Counted from the first letter of the stretch, positions 23,448-32,335 are shown. The stretch: 50,128 nt of DNA from Lachnospiraceae bacterium (GCA_024685005.1 JAIKWF010000003.1:1-50128); one strand, 5' to 3'. The notes: generated by a model from the letters alone, not told the origin. A program made the numbers and translations.

Positions 23448-25565
23448 ATGGCACAGACACATGGCAATCTTTCCATTAACAGTGAGAATATTTTTCCCAT
23501 TATCAAAAAATGGCTCTATTCCGATCATGACATTTTTTACAGAGAGCTGATCTCCAACGGATGTGATGCCATCACCAAGCTTAAGAAGCTGGAGATGATG
23601 GGCGAATATGAGATGCCCGAAGGCAGAAAAGATGAGATCCGGGTACTGCTGAATCCTGAAAAGAAAACCATTCAGATCATCGATAACGGTTTGGGAATGA
23701 CTATGGATGAGGTGGAAGAGTACATCAATCAGATCGCCTTTTCCGGCGCAACGGACTTTATCGAGAAATACAAGGACAAGGCCAATGATGACCAGATCAT
23801 CGGACATTTCGGACTTGGTTTTTACTCCGCATTCATGGTATCCGACCGAGTTACCATCGACACCCTTTCCTATAAGGCAGATGCAAAGCCTGTTCACTGG
23901 GAGTGCGACGGCGGTACGGAATATGATATGAAAGAGGGTGACAAGGCTGAGGTCGGTACGAAGATCACCCTGTTTCTGAATGAAGAGTGCCTGCAGTTTT
24001 GCAATGAATACAAGGCAAAAGAAGTGATCAAAAAGTACTGCTCCTTTATGCCGGTTGAGATCTGGGTTGAGAAGGAAGATGAAAAGGATACCCAGACCAT
24101 CGAAAAGAGTGAGAAACTCGATACGGATATCGTCATGGAAGAGTTCACCGACGAAGTGCGTGACTGGGACAGCGACGATGAGAACGCCAAAAAGAAGGTG
24201 GATAAGCTTAAGATCAAAAAGCGTCCCGAGCTGATGAACGAGATCCATCCCCTTTGGACAAAGCATCCCAATGACTGCACGGATGATGAGTATAAGGATT
24301 TTTACCGCAAGGTATTTGCAGATTACAAGGAGCCTCTGTTCTGGATCCATCTGAACATGGACTATCCCTTCAATCTCAAGGGAATCCTGTATTTCCCCAA
24401 GATCAACATGGAGTACGAATCCATTGAGGGAACCATCAAGCTGTACAACAATCAGGTATTTATCGCGGACAATATCAAAGAGGTGATCCCGGAGTTTCTG
24501 ATGCTCTTAAAGGGTGTCATCGATTGCCCGGATCTGCCCCTGAATGTTTCCCGTTCCGCCCTGCAGAATGACGGCTTTGTAAAGAAGATTTCCGAGTATA
24601 TCTCCAAAAAGGTTGCGGACAAGCTTTCCGGTATGTGCAAGACCGATAAGGAAAACTACGAGAAATACTGGGATGATATCGCACCCTTTATCAAGTTCGG
24701 CTGCTTAAAGGACGATAAGTTCTGCGAGAAGATGACGGACTACATTCTCTTTAAGAATATTGACGGCGTTTATCTGACCCTTCCCGAGTGTCTGGAAGTA
24801 AAGCCTATCGATACCGAGGAAGAAGGGGAAGAGGGCAAGGACAAAGCCGTAGATGAGAACGGCAATACCGTTGAAGCGGAAGAAATCGCTCCCGAAAAAG
24901 AGAATGCTGACGGGGAAGCCAAAGAAGAGGAAGAAGAGAAAAAAGACAAAGTCATTTACTATGTGACGGATGAACAGCAGCAGAGCCAGTACATCAATAT
25001 GTTCCGTCAGGCAAAAATGACTGCGGTGATCTTAAATCACAGTATCGATCAGCCCTTTGTTTCCCAGCTTGAGAGCAAGAACGAGGGAATCCGTTTTGCC
25101 AGGATCGATGCGGACTTAGAGGATACCTTCAGGGCAAAGACCGGCAAGAAGGCAGCCGAGGAGCTTGAGAAGCAGGCAGAGGAACTGGAAAAGATCATCA
25201 GAAAAGCACTGAAGAAGGATGCTTTAAAAGTTAGCCTGCAGAAACTGAAAAATAAGAAGATCGCATCCATGCTGACGGTTTCCGAAGAGACCCGCAGAAT
25301 GCAGGATATGATGAAGATGTATGGCGGCGGCATGAACATGGGTATGTTCGGTGGCCCGGAGGGAACCACGCTGGTACTGAATGCAGCGCATCCCCTGGTA
25401 CAATACATTCTCGAGCATAAAGAAGATAAGAATACAAAGATGATGTGCGAGCAGCTTTACGACCTTGCCGTGCTGCAGAATGCACCGCTTTCATCCGAAG
25501 AGATGACAGCCTTTGTACAGCGCTCCAATGAGATCATGCTGATGCTTTCCGGCGCTAAGGATTGA
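23448..25565 (+). CDS. htpG: Molecular chaperone HtpG (bacterial Hsp90)
   Basis: A 705-residue cytosolic Hsp90. The ATPase (GHKL) motifs are intact: 'ELISNGCDAITKL', 'IIDNGLGM', 'GHFGLGFYSAFMV' and 'GTKITLFL'. The middle domain carries 'HLNMDYPFNLKGILYFP' in outline and 'PLNVSRSALQND'. It is longer than the usual 620-640 residues. Much of the excess lies in an acidic, low-complexity insertion around residues 452-502 (Glu/Lys-rich, 'EEEGEEGKDK...EEEEEKKDK'), and a second charged stretch lies around residues 212-260. An AAAGGAACG ribosome site precedes the ATG. Control by HrcA through the upstream CIRCE is directly suggested by the sequence. Confidence 0.95.
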   Translation: MAQTHGNLSINSENIFPIIKKWLYSDHDIFYRELISNGCDAITKLKKLEMMGEYEMPEGRKDEIRVLLNPEKKTIQIIDNGLGMTMDEVEEYINQIAFSGATDFIEKYKDKANDDQIIGHFGLGFYSAFMVSDRVTIDTLSYKADAKPVHWECDGGTEYDMKEGDKAEVGTKITLFLNEECLQFCNEYKAKEVIKKYCSFMPVEIWVEKEDEKDTQTIEKSEKLDTDIVMEEFTDEVRDWDSDDENAKKKVDKLKIKKRPELMNEIHPLWTKHPNDCTDDEYKDFYRKVFADYKEPLFWIHLNMDYPFNLKGILYFPKINMEYESIEGTIKLYNNQVFIADNIKEVIPEFLMLLKGVIDCPDLPLNVSRSALQNDGFVKKISEYISKKVADKLSGMCKTDKENYEKYWDDIAPFIKFGCLKDDKFCEKMTDYILFKNIDGVYLTLPECLEVKPIDTEEEGEEGKDKAVDENGNTVEAEEIAPEKENADGEAKEEEEEKKDKVIYYVTDEQQQSQYINMFRQAKMTAVILNHSIDQPFVSQLESKNEGIRFARIDADLEDTFRAKTGKKAAEELEKQAEELEKIIRKALKKDALKVSLQKLKNKKIASMLTVSEETRRMQDMMKMYGGGMNMGMFGGPEGTTLVLNAAHPLVQYILEHKEDKNTKMMCEQLYDLAVLQNAPLSSEEMTAFVQRSNEIMLMLSGAKD

Positions 25566-25611
25566 TCGCCGCGCAGCTGAGCTGTTTATCAGGAAAATGA
25601 AATAAGATCAG

Positions 25612-25652
25612 AAAAAAGCGAAGTCAGGGTGTAAGCCCTGACTTCGTTATTT
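25612..25652. terminator. Bidirectional terminator between htpG and araC-type gene
   Basis: A perfect 11-bp stem, CGAAGTCAGGG (25619-25629) and CCCTGACTTCG (25636-25646). On the minus strand it is followed by six T (25617-25612), and on the plus strand by TTATTTA. It serves the convergent genes on both sides and is stronger for the minus strand. Confidence 0.88.
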
Positions 25653-26532
25653 ACAATGTTTCGTTCTCCTCCATAATGCCCCTGTAATAGCTGGGGGAAT
25701 GACCGAAATGCCGCTTGAAAGCCTTGGAGAAGGTGAAGGAGTCGCCGTATCCCACGGCAAGGGCGATGTCCTGCACATTTTTATCCCCTTCTTTTAACAT
25801 CTGCATGGCCACCTTCATGCGGTAGATCAATAGGTACTGCTGCATGGTATACCCGGTTGCGTCTTTAAACAGGCGGGTCAGATAGCTTCGGTTCAGGCCG
25901 AAGGCATAGGCAATGGTTTCTACCTTAATGGGGTCGGAATATTTCAGCTTAATGTAGCCGATCACGTTTTTTACGTAAAGCAGGGAGGAATCAACGGTGT
26001 TATCCTCTTTGTTTACGGAATATTCCATCATGTAATCAAAGATCTTATACAGGTTGCCGATACAGTAATACTCCCTGTCATAATGCTTCAGAATGTCTTC
26101 CAGCAGGCTTTTGATCTTATCCCAACGCTTCGCCGGAGTAAAGACGGGGCATTTTTCCGACAGTCCCGCACGACGGAACACATCCGGCAGCTTGGGACCA
26201 CCGATGTGGAGCCACAGATAGGACCAGGGATCCGCTCTGTCGGCCTGATAGAAGGCGTGACACCCGTCAGGGATCAAAAAGGCCTGTCCTGCGTGTACTT
26301 CGTGCGTTACGCCGTCCAGGACCAGGCTCCCTTTTCCGGAGATTACAAAGTGGAGGATGCATCGCTGGGAAACCGTGCGCTCGAAAGAATAGCCCGGAAT
26401 GCAGGCGTAGCGTCCCATCTCATATAAGTAAAAATCATCGGAGCTTTCCCAGTTAACGAACTTAACAAAGTCGACACCGGTCAGAACGGTTGTGGGTTCC
26501 GGAGCCTTCGGCTTCGTTTTTGCTTTTGCCAT
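25651..26532 (-). CDS. AraC-family transcriptional regulator
   Basis: A 293-residue one-component regulator. The N-terminal half is a cupin-type sugar-sensing domain ('HFVISGKGSLVLDGVTHEVHAGQAFLIPDGCHAFYQAD', visible as alternating glycine and hydrophobic positions). The C-terminal AraC domain has two helix-turn-helix motifs ('VETIAYAFGLNRSYLTRLFK' and 'VQDIALAVGYGDSFTFSKAF'). The chosen ATG at 26532 follows GGGAGGTG by 5 bases; an ATG 24 bases upstream lacks a ribosome site. It is divergent from the alpha-galactosidase gene, so like MsmR/RafR it probably activates or represses raffinose- or melibiose-type sugar use. The inducer is inferred. Confidence 0.88.
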   Translation of the reverse strand: MAKAKTKPKAPEPTTVLTGVDFVKFVNWESSDDFYLYEMGRYACIPGYSFERTVSQRCILHFVISGKGSLVLDGVTHEVHAGQAFLIPDGCHAFYQADRADPWSYLWLHIGGPKLPDVFRRAGLSEKCPVFTPAKRWDKIKSLLEDILKHYDREYYCIGNLYKIFDYMMEYSVNKEDNTVDSSLLYVKNVIGYIKLKYSDPIKVETIAYAFGLNRSYLTRLFKDATGYTMQQYLLIYRMKVAMQMLKEGDKNVQDIALAVGYGDSFTFSKAFKRHFGHSPSYYRGIMEENETL

Positions 26533-26554
26533 GGTTTCACCTCCCTGTTGCACC

Positions 26555-26583
26555 ATTATATCATATATGTCGCATTATGACAT
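26555..26583 (-). promoter_or_regulatory. Promoter of the AraC-family gene
   Basis: On the minus strand, ATGTCA (26583-26578), 17 bp, and a perfect TATAAT (26560-26555). The leader would be short, roughly 16 bases, just enough for the ribosome site. Confidence 0.6.
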
Positions 26584-26603
26584 GTGGAAATCGGATATTC
26601 ACA

Positions 26604-26632
26604 TTAAAATGTTAAGATGTGGCGAATATACT
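26604..26632 (+). promoter_or_regulatory. Candidate promoter of the alpha-galactosidase operon
   Basis: TATACT (26627-26632) with a weak -35, TTAAAA (26604-26609), at 17 bp. The start point near 26639 would fall inside the left arm of the 13-bp inverted repeat. Confidence 0.5.
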
Positions 26633-26634
26633 AA

Positions 26635-26682
26635 CCTTAACTGTTATCCGATTGCGCGATCACTACCCAATAACAGTTAAGG
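26635..26682. promoter_or_regulatory. Perfect 13-bp inverted repeat before alpha-galactosidase
   Basis: CCTTAACTGTTAT (26635-26647) and ATAACAGTTAAGG (26670-26682) are exact reverse complements separated by 22 bp. The centres of the arms are 35 bp apart. The right arm ends on the first GG of the ribosome site GGAAGGAAG. It may be the regulator's operator, an RNA hairpin that affects translation, or both. Confidence 0.75.
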
Positions 26683-26693
26683 AAGGAAGCAGC

Positions 26694-28895
26694 ATGAACA
26701 TAATCTGGCATGAACGATCCAAACAGTTTCATCTGTACAACGATTTTATCAGCTATGTAATGCATGTACAGCCCGACGGAAGGCTGGGACAGCTTTACTA
26801 TGGCGCAAAGATCCACGATAAGGAAGACATGACATATCTTGCAAACTACAGGATGATGCCCCTTACGGCATATGCGGATATTGATGTCCTTTATTCCGCA
26901 GACCTGAATCTGCAGGAGTATCCGGATGGCGGAAGGGATGATTTCGGAACGCCGGCATTCCGGATCTTTGATGAAGACGGCTCCGGTATCAGTGGCTTTT
27001 GTTATGTAAACCATACGATAACAGAAGGGAAAAAAGAACTGCCGGGTCTGCCGGCTACCTATGCATCAGTTGGAGAGTGCATGAGTCTTGAGATCGAACT
27101 GTTTGATGCACTCAGTAATGTGGCCATCCGTTTGCTGTACTCTGTTTTCAGAGACTATCCCGTGATCACCCGGAGCGTAACATTTGAAAACCGCGGTGAC
27201 AAAAAGGTGGTACTGGACAGAGCTTTGAGCCTGAGTCTGGATCTCCCTGCAGCGGATTATGAGTGGATGCAGTTTTCCGGTGCCTGGGCAAGAGAGCGCA
27301 GACCGGTGACCAAAAAGCTGAAAAGCGGCATTACCGCCATTGAGAGCAGAAGGGGCCATTCCAGCCCCCACCAGAATCCCTTCGTGATCATCAAACGCCC
27401 GGAAACAGGTGAGGAAAGCGGAGAGGCCATGGGCTTTTCCTTTGTCTACAGCGGCAACTTCCTGGCACAGGCTCAGGTGAATGCAAACGACAGGCTGCGG
27501 TTTGCTATGGGAATCCATCCGGAGACGTTTTCCTGGCAGCTTGCGGCGGGCGAGAGCTTTGTGACCCCCGAAGTGGTCATGGCCCGGAGCGATAAGGGAT
27601 TGGGAGCGCTTTCCAGAACCTTCCATGATCTCTATAATGCTCATTTGGTAAGAGGCCAGTGGAAAGGGAAAGAACGTCCCATCCTGCTGAATAACTGGGA
27701 AGCCACCTTTATGGACTTCGATGAAGAAGCTATTTTGAAGATTGCCGGAAAGGCAGCGGAGGCAGGGGCCGAGCTTTTTGTTCTGGATGACGGATGGTTT
27801 GGGGCAAGAGACGATGACAGAAGAGGCCTGGGAGACTGGATCGCCAATCCGAAAAAGCTTCCCGGCGGTATCAAAGGTCTTGCCGAAAAAGTGGAGGCCA
27901 TGGGACTGAAATTCGGTCTGTGGATCGAACCGGAGATGGTAAATCCCGACAGCGATCTGTATCGAAAGCATCCCGATTACGCTTTGGCGGTTCCGGGCAG
28001 AAAGCCTTCTCTCGGACGCTGGCAGATGGTTCTGGACTATTCCAGAAAGGAAGTGGTGGATGCCATCCACGATATGCTTTATGCGGTACTGAAAGATGCA
28101 CCGGTAAGCTATATCAAATGGGATATGAACCGGTCCATCACCGAATGCTTCAGTAATGAGAAAAAGCCCGAAGAACAGGGAAAGGTGTACCATCAGTATA
28201 TTTTAGGCATGTATTCCCTCTATGAAAGGCTTCGGGAGGAATTTCCGAAGATCCTGTTTGAGTCCTGCTCCAGCGGCGGCGGCCGGTTTGACGCGGGCAT
28301 GCTGTATTACGCACCCCAGGCATGGTGCAGCGATAATACGGACGGTCAGGACAGACTGCAGATCCAATACGGTTCTTCCTATGGTTATCCCATCTCGTCC
28401 ATCGGAGCCCATGTTTCGGCGATTCCTAACCAGCAGACAGGCAGAAGCGTACCGATTGAGATGCGCGCAAATGTGGCTATGTTCGGTGCCTTCGGTTATG
28501 AGCTGGACCTGAATCACATCAGCGCGGAAGAGTTTGAGACAGTAAAGGAGCAGATCCGTTTTGTAAAAGAGCATAGAGCACTTTTGCAGTACGGGGACTT
28601 TTACAGACTCAGAGATCCCTTCTACCACGATCAGGCAGCATGGATGGTGGTATCAAAAGACAAAAAGCAGGCTGTTCTTGCCGTCTTTACCATCACGGCC
28701 AATGTAAACCGGATCGCAGACAGACTGCAGCTTTCCGGACTGGATCCCGACCGGATCTATCAGGCAGGAGAGAGCAGATATTATGGCGATGAGCTGATGC
28801 ACGTGGGAATCGCCATGCGGGAAGAGTGCATTCCGGGATATACCACGGAGCAGGATCACAGTTCCGCCGTTCTGGTTTTGGAATCAGTGGAATAA
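26694..28895 (+). CDS. Alpha-galactosidase, GH36 family
   Basis: A 733-residue cytoplasmic enzyme that removes alpha-1,6-linked galactose from melibiose, raffinose and related sugars. There is no signal peptide. The catalytic centre is clear: nucleophile Asp477 in 'YIKWDMNRSI' and acid/base Asp547 in 'CSDNTDGQDR', almost the same numbers as in the well-studied Geobacillus AgaA. Also seen are 'ELFVLDDGWFGARDDD', 'FGLWIEPEMVNPDSDLY' and 'ESCSSGGGRFD'. ATG 26694 follows GGAAGGAAG; an in-frame upstream start would lie before the promoter. The downstream ABC importer probably brings in its substrate. The gene symbol is left blank because aga, rafA and melA are all used. Confidence 0.93.
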   Translation: MNIIWHERSKQFHLYNDFISYVMHVQPDGRLGQLYYGAKIHDKEDMTYLANYRMMPLTAYADIDVLYSADLNLQEYPDGGRDDFGTPAFRIFDEDGSGISGFCYVNHTITEGKKELPGLPATYASVGECMSLEIELFDALSNVAIRLLYSVFRDYPVITRSVTFENRGDKKVVLDRALSLSLDLPAADYEWMQFSGAWARERRPVTKKLKSGITAIESRRGHSSPHQNPFVIIKRPETGEESGEAMGFSFVYSGNFLAQAQVNANDRLRFAMGIHPETFSWQLAAGESFVTPEVVMARSDKGLGALSRTFHDLYNAHLVRGQWKGKERPILLNNWEATFMDFDEEAILKIAGKAAEAGAELFVLDDGWFGARDDDRRGLGDWIANPKKLPGGIKGLAEKVEAMGLKFGLWIEPEMVNPDSDLYRKHPDYALAVPGRKPSLGRWQMVLDYSRKEVVDAIHDMLYAVLKDAPVSYIKWDMNRSITECFSNEKKPEEQGKVYHQYILGMYSLYERLREEFPKILFESCSSGGGRFDAGMLYYAPQAWCSDNTDGQDRLQIQYGSSYGYPISSIGAHVSAIPNQQTGRSVPIEMRANVAMFGAFGYELDLNHISAEEFETVKEQIRFVKEHRALLQYGDFYRLRDPFYHDQAAWMVVSKDKKQAVLAVFTITANVNRIADRLQLSGLDPDRIYQAGESRYYGDELMHVGIAMREECIPGYTTEQDHSSAVLVLESVE

Positions 28896-29022
28896 AAGTA
28901 ACAAAATGACATGCGATTTGCACATCAAAACATGCACTTTTCACTGACTCGGGTGTAAGATGGAAGTGCAATCGGGTAATGAAAGTTGCAAAAAACTATG
29001 TTTTAGGGTTAAGGAGGAGACA

Positions 29023-30399
29023 ATGAAAAAGAAAGTGTTAGCGTTGCTTTTAAGTGTTACGACAGCTGTATCTCTGATCGGATGCGGCGGCGCAGACAGC
29101 AGTGGGGATACCTCAGCACCGGCTGATGAGCCTGCAGCTGAAGATACTGCAGATGCCGGCGATTCCGCAGATGCCGGCGATTCCGCAGATGAAGCTGAAG
29201 AGCCTACATCCATCGGCAGCAGCAAGGAAGGCGAGCTTTCCATCACGATCTGGGATGAGAACCAGAGAGCAGGCCTGCAGGAGATCGTAGATGACTGGTC
29301 CAAAGAGTCCGGCGTAAAGGCTACGATCCAGGTAGTAGGATGGAACGATTACTGGACACTGCTTGAGGCAGGTGCTTCCGGCGGCGAGCTTCCCGATGTA
29401 TTCTGGATGCATTCCAATCAGGCACAGAAGTATATGGAAAATGACATGCTTCTGGATCTGACAGACAAGATCGCTTCCAGCGACAAGATTAAACTGGATG
29501 ATTACTATGAAGGCATCACCAATCTGTATCAGCTCGATGGCAAGCAGTATGCAGTACCGAAGGATATTGATACCATCGCTCTTTGGTACAACAAGACCAT
29601 CTTTGATGAGATGGGCGTTGATTATCCCGACGATACCTGGACCTGGGATGATTTTGCAGAAGCAGCAAAGAAACTTACAAATGATGAGCATTGGGGATAT
29701 GCGATTGCACCCAGTAACAATCAGGATTCCTTCTACAATGTGATCTATTCCATGGGCGGCAAGGTTATCAGCGATGACAAGAAGAGCTCCGGTTATGATG
29801 ATCCCAACACCATCAAGGCAATGGAGTTTGTAACCGATCTTGTTAAGAACGGATACTGCCCTGACCTGAACACCATTTCCGAGACCAGTGCAGATGCACT
29901 CTTCGAGGCAGGTAAGGTTGCAATGGTTACCCAGGGTTCCTGGATGCTGGCAGCTTTCAGAGACAATGAGTACACCCATGACAACTGTGATGTAGCGGTT
30001 CTGCCTTACACCAAGACTCCCGATGATCGCGTATCCATCTACAACGGACTTGGCTGGGCAGCTGCAGCAAACACCAAGAACCCCGATGCAGCATGGAGCC
30101 TGATCGAGTACTTCGGAACAAAAGAAGCACAGATCAAGCAGGCTGAGCTGGGTGTTACCATGGCAGCATTCAAGGGATGCTCCGATGCATGGGTTAAGAG
30201 CGTTGACTGCTTCAATCTTGACGGTCATATGCAGATGCTGAATGCGAAGCTTGTATTCAGACCTTATTCCAAATATACTACTGTATGGGAAGATATGCAG
30301 ACCGAGAAGCTTAAAGAAGCATGGACCGGCGACAAGGCTACTGCTGATGTCTGCAAGGATATCGCAGCAACCATGAATGATACGCTGGCAGAAGAGTAA
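29023..30399 (+). CDS. Sugar-binding lipoprotein, family 1 (MsmE/RafE-like)
   Basis: A 458-residue lipoprotein with lipobox ending at Cys21 (SLIGC), an acidic Ala/Asp/Ser-rich linker with a duplicated 6-residue unit (ADAGDS), and a family-1 solute-binding domain from about residue 65 ('GELSITIWDENQRAGL'). Landmarks are 'PDVFWMHSNQAQKYMEND', 'YAVPKDIDTIALWYNKTIFDEMGV' in outline, and 'AMVTQGSWMLAAF'. AAGGAGG lies 8 bases before the ATG. With the alpha-galactosidase gene upstream and two permease genes downstream, it probably binds alpha-galactosides. The N-terminus is strikingly like that of the ChvE-like protein at 10839, although the binding domains belong to different families. Confidence 0.88.
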   Translation: MKKKVLALLLSVTTAVSLIGCGGADSSGDTSAPADEPAAEDTADAGDSADAGDSADEAEEPTSIGSSKEGELSITIWDENQRAGLQEIVDDWSKESGVKATIQVVGWNDYWTLLEAGASGGELPDVFWMHSNQAQKYMENDMLLDLTDKIASSDKIKLDDYYEGITNLYQLDGKQYAVPKDIDTIALWYNKTIFDEMGVDYPDDTWTWDDFAEAAKKLTNDEHWGYAIAPSNNQDSFYNVIYSMGGKVISDDKKSSGYDDPNTIKAMEFVTDLVKNGYCPDLNTISETSADALFEAGKVAMVTQGSWMLAAFRDNEYTHDNCDVAVLPYTKTPDDRVSIYNGLGWAAAANTKNPDAAWSLIEYFGTKEAQIKQAELGVTMAAFKGCSDAWVKSVDCFNLDGHMQMLNAKLVFRPYSKYTTVWEDMQTEKLKEAWTGDKATADVCKDIAATMNDTLAEE

Positions 30400-30450
30400 G
30401 AAACCGGTATTAAAACAGTACGAAACAAAGAAGTAAAACATGATTTACAA

Positions 30451-30490
30451 CAGGTGGCGCAATGGGAGTCCCCTTCCGCTGCGCCTCCTG
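30451..30490 (+). promoter_or_regulatory. Intercistronic hairpin after the binding-protein gene
   Basis: CAGGTGGCGCA (30451-30461) pairs with TGCGCCTCCTG (30480-30490), 10 of 11 positions, with no U-tract after it. Its position between a binding-protein gene and the permease genes matches the hairpin at 12093-12118, and it probably sets unequal expression. Confidence 0.65.
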
Positions 30491-30521
30491 TGCAGAACAA
30501 TGATCCGGGGAGGATATTCTT

Positions 30522-31412
30522 GTGAACAAAATAGCCAAAACAGGACGAGAAAAAAGTGAATTGCTCTGGGGATGGATGTTTATCCTGCCTACCATGATAG
30601 GCCTGATCATTTTAAATATTTATCCCATGTTCCAGACAATCTATCAAAGCTTTTTCAAAACAGGAGATTTCGGGAAAGGAAATATCTTCGTCGGATTAGC
30701 GAATTACAAAAAGGTATTCGGCGACGCGGAAGTATGGCAGTCTCTTTGGAATACCTTTAAGTATGCCATCGTAGAGGTACCGTTATCCATCGTGATCGCA
30801 CTCATTCTTGCGGTCTTTCTGAATAAGAAGATCAAAGCAAGAGGCTTTTTCCGTACCGTTTTCTTCCTGCCCATGGTAGTGGCTCCCGCAGCCATCGCTA
30901 TGGTGTGGAAATGGTTGTTTAATTCTCAATTTGGGTTACTCAACCACATACTGCCTTTCAAGCTGAACTGGGTGTCAGATCCTAAGATCGCGATCTTTTC
31001 CATAGCACTGATCGGTATCTGGTCTGTGATCGGATACAATATGGTCCTGTTTCTTGCAGGACTGCAGGACGTACCGAGAGATTACTACGAAGCAGCGCAG
31101 TTAGATGGCGCAACCGAGATCGAGCAATTTTTCAAGATCACCCTCCCGCTCGTCTCGCCGACGATCTTCTTCGTTGTGGTTACCAGAATGATCGCAGCCA
31201 TGCAGGTCTTTGACCTGATCTACATGGTGATCGATTATAATAACCCTGCACTGAAGAAGACAGAATCTCTTGTATATCTCTTCTACAATTACTCTTTCCA
31301 ACAGGGTAATAAGGGATATGGTGCGACCGTGGTCGTAGTGCTGCTGATCGTGATCATGATTCTGACAGTCATTCAGCTGATCGGCCAGAAGAAATGGGTA
31401 TATTATAACTAG
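30522..31412 (+). CDS. Sugar ABC transporter permease (MsmF type)
   Basis: A 296-residue membrane protein with six membrane segments. It has the typical binding-protein-dependent permease loop 'EAAQLDGATEIEQFFKITLP', where the EAA motif contacts the ATPase. The N-terminus 'WMFILPTMIGLIILNIYP' is characteristic of the first partner of such pairs. The start is GTG 30522, preceded by GGGGAGGA. The gene follows the binding-protein gene by 122 bases and precedes the second permease by 13. Confidence 0.9.
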   Translation: MNKIAKTGREKSELLWGWMFILPTMIGLIILNIYPMFQTIYQSFFKTGDFGKGNIFVGLANYKKVFGDAEVWQSLWNTFKYAIVEVPLSIVIALILAVFLNKKIKARGFFRTVFFLPMVVAPAAIAMVWKWLFNSQFGLLNHILPFKLNWVSDPKIAIFSIALIGIWSVIGYNMVLFLAGLQDVPRDYYEAAQLDGATEIEQFFKITLPLVSPTIFFVVVTRMIAAMQVFDLIYMVIDYNNPALKKTESLVYLFYNYSFQQGNKGYGATVVVVLLIVIMILTVIQLIGQKKWVYYN

Positions 31413-31425
31413 AGAGGGCGGAAGA

Positions 31426-32250
31426 ATGAATAAGAAACCAAAAAATGTAGCTGTATATATTATTTTGACGCTGATGGCGATCATAATGCTTGTCCCTTTC
31501 ATCTGGATGGTACTGACTGCCTTTAAGACGATAGCGGAAACCACACAGGTAGATCCGTTCGTAGTCTTCCCGAGTTCCTGGCAGTTCGGAAACTTTGCGG
31601 AAGTGATCAAGGCCATGGACTTCATCAGGCTGTACTTCAACACCATTCTTTTGATCGCACTCAGAGTGGTACTTGCGGTGGTAACCGCCAATCTCGCGGG
31701 ATATGCCTTTGCAAGACTGGAGTTTAAGGGCAAGAATCTGATGTTCGGACTGGTGCTGTTCCAGATGATGATCCCTGCACAGATCTTTATCATTCCGCAG
31801 TACGTTATCATCAGTAAACTGCACCTGACCAATACCATCTTCGGACTGGTTTTCCCGGGACTTGTTTCGGCTTTCGGAACCTTCCTGATGAGACAGGCTT
31901 ATATGGGAATGCCCAAGGAGCTTGAGGAAGCAGCCCGTCTGGATGGCTGCAGTATTCCCCAGACATTTTTCTACATCATGGCGCCCCTTACCAAATCCTC
32001 AATGGTGGCACTTGGTATCTTTACATCCGTCTTTGCTTACAAAGAGCTGATGTGGCCCATGATCGTATGTCCCGACAGCCGTTACACCACACTGGCAAGT
32101 GCACTGGCAAAGATGCAGGGACAGTACTCTACCGATTATCCGGAACTGATGGCGGCAGCCCTGATCGCCTGCATTCCCATGATCGTGTTGTATGTGGCTT
32201 TCCAGAAGCAGTTCATCGAAGGTATTGCAACTTCCGGAAGCAAGCTGTAA
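31426..32250 (+). CDS. Sugar ABC transporter permease (MsmG type)
   Basis: A 274-residue membrane protein with six membrane segments and the EAA loop 'LEEAARLDGCSIPQTFFYIMAPL'-like (E, A, D, G positions kept). It is the second half of the heterodimeric permease. A GAGGGCGG ribosome site lies before the ATG. No ATPase gene follows: a terminator comes within 55 bases, so the importer must borrow a shared ATPase such as MsmK or MsiK encoded elsewhere. Confidence 0.9.
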   Translation: MNKKPKNVAVYIILTLMAIIMLVPFIWMVLTAFKTIAETTQVDPFVVFPSSWQFGNFAEVIKAMDFIRLYFNTILLIALRVVLAVVTANLAGYAFARLEFKGKNLMFGLVLFQMMIPAQIFIIPQYVIISKLHLTNTIFGLVFPGLVSAFGTFLMRQAYMGMPKELEEAARLDGCSIPQTFFYIMAPLTKSSMVALGIFTSVFAYKELMWPMIVCPDSRYTTLASALAKMQGQYSTDYPELMAAALIACIPMIVLYVAFQKQFIEGIATSGSKL

Positions 32251-32302
32251 AAAGAAATAACAAAACAGAATACATAAACAAAAAAGACAATGGAACGCAA
32301 AG

Positions 32303-32335
32303 CGACCGGACGATCATTCGTCCGGTCGTTTTTTT
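32303..32335 (+). terminator. Intrinsic terminator of the alpha-galactoside operon
   Basis: A perfect 11-bp stem, CGACCGGACGA (32303-32313) and TCGTCCGGTCG (32318-32328), has a 4-base loop and seven T after it. Confidence 0.95.

Noticed and set aside
24084-24230. Charged stretch in HtpG taken as a sign of eukaryotic Hsp90 origin
   Set aside because: The rest of the protein is bacterial HtpG, with no MEEVD-type end; charged N-middle linkers of this modest size occur in bacteria.
28896-29022. Promoter before the family-1 binding-protein gene
   Set aside because: A TAAGAT box at 28956 has no fitting -35, and the gene may simply be read through from the alpha-galactosidase gene.
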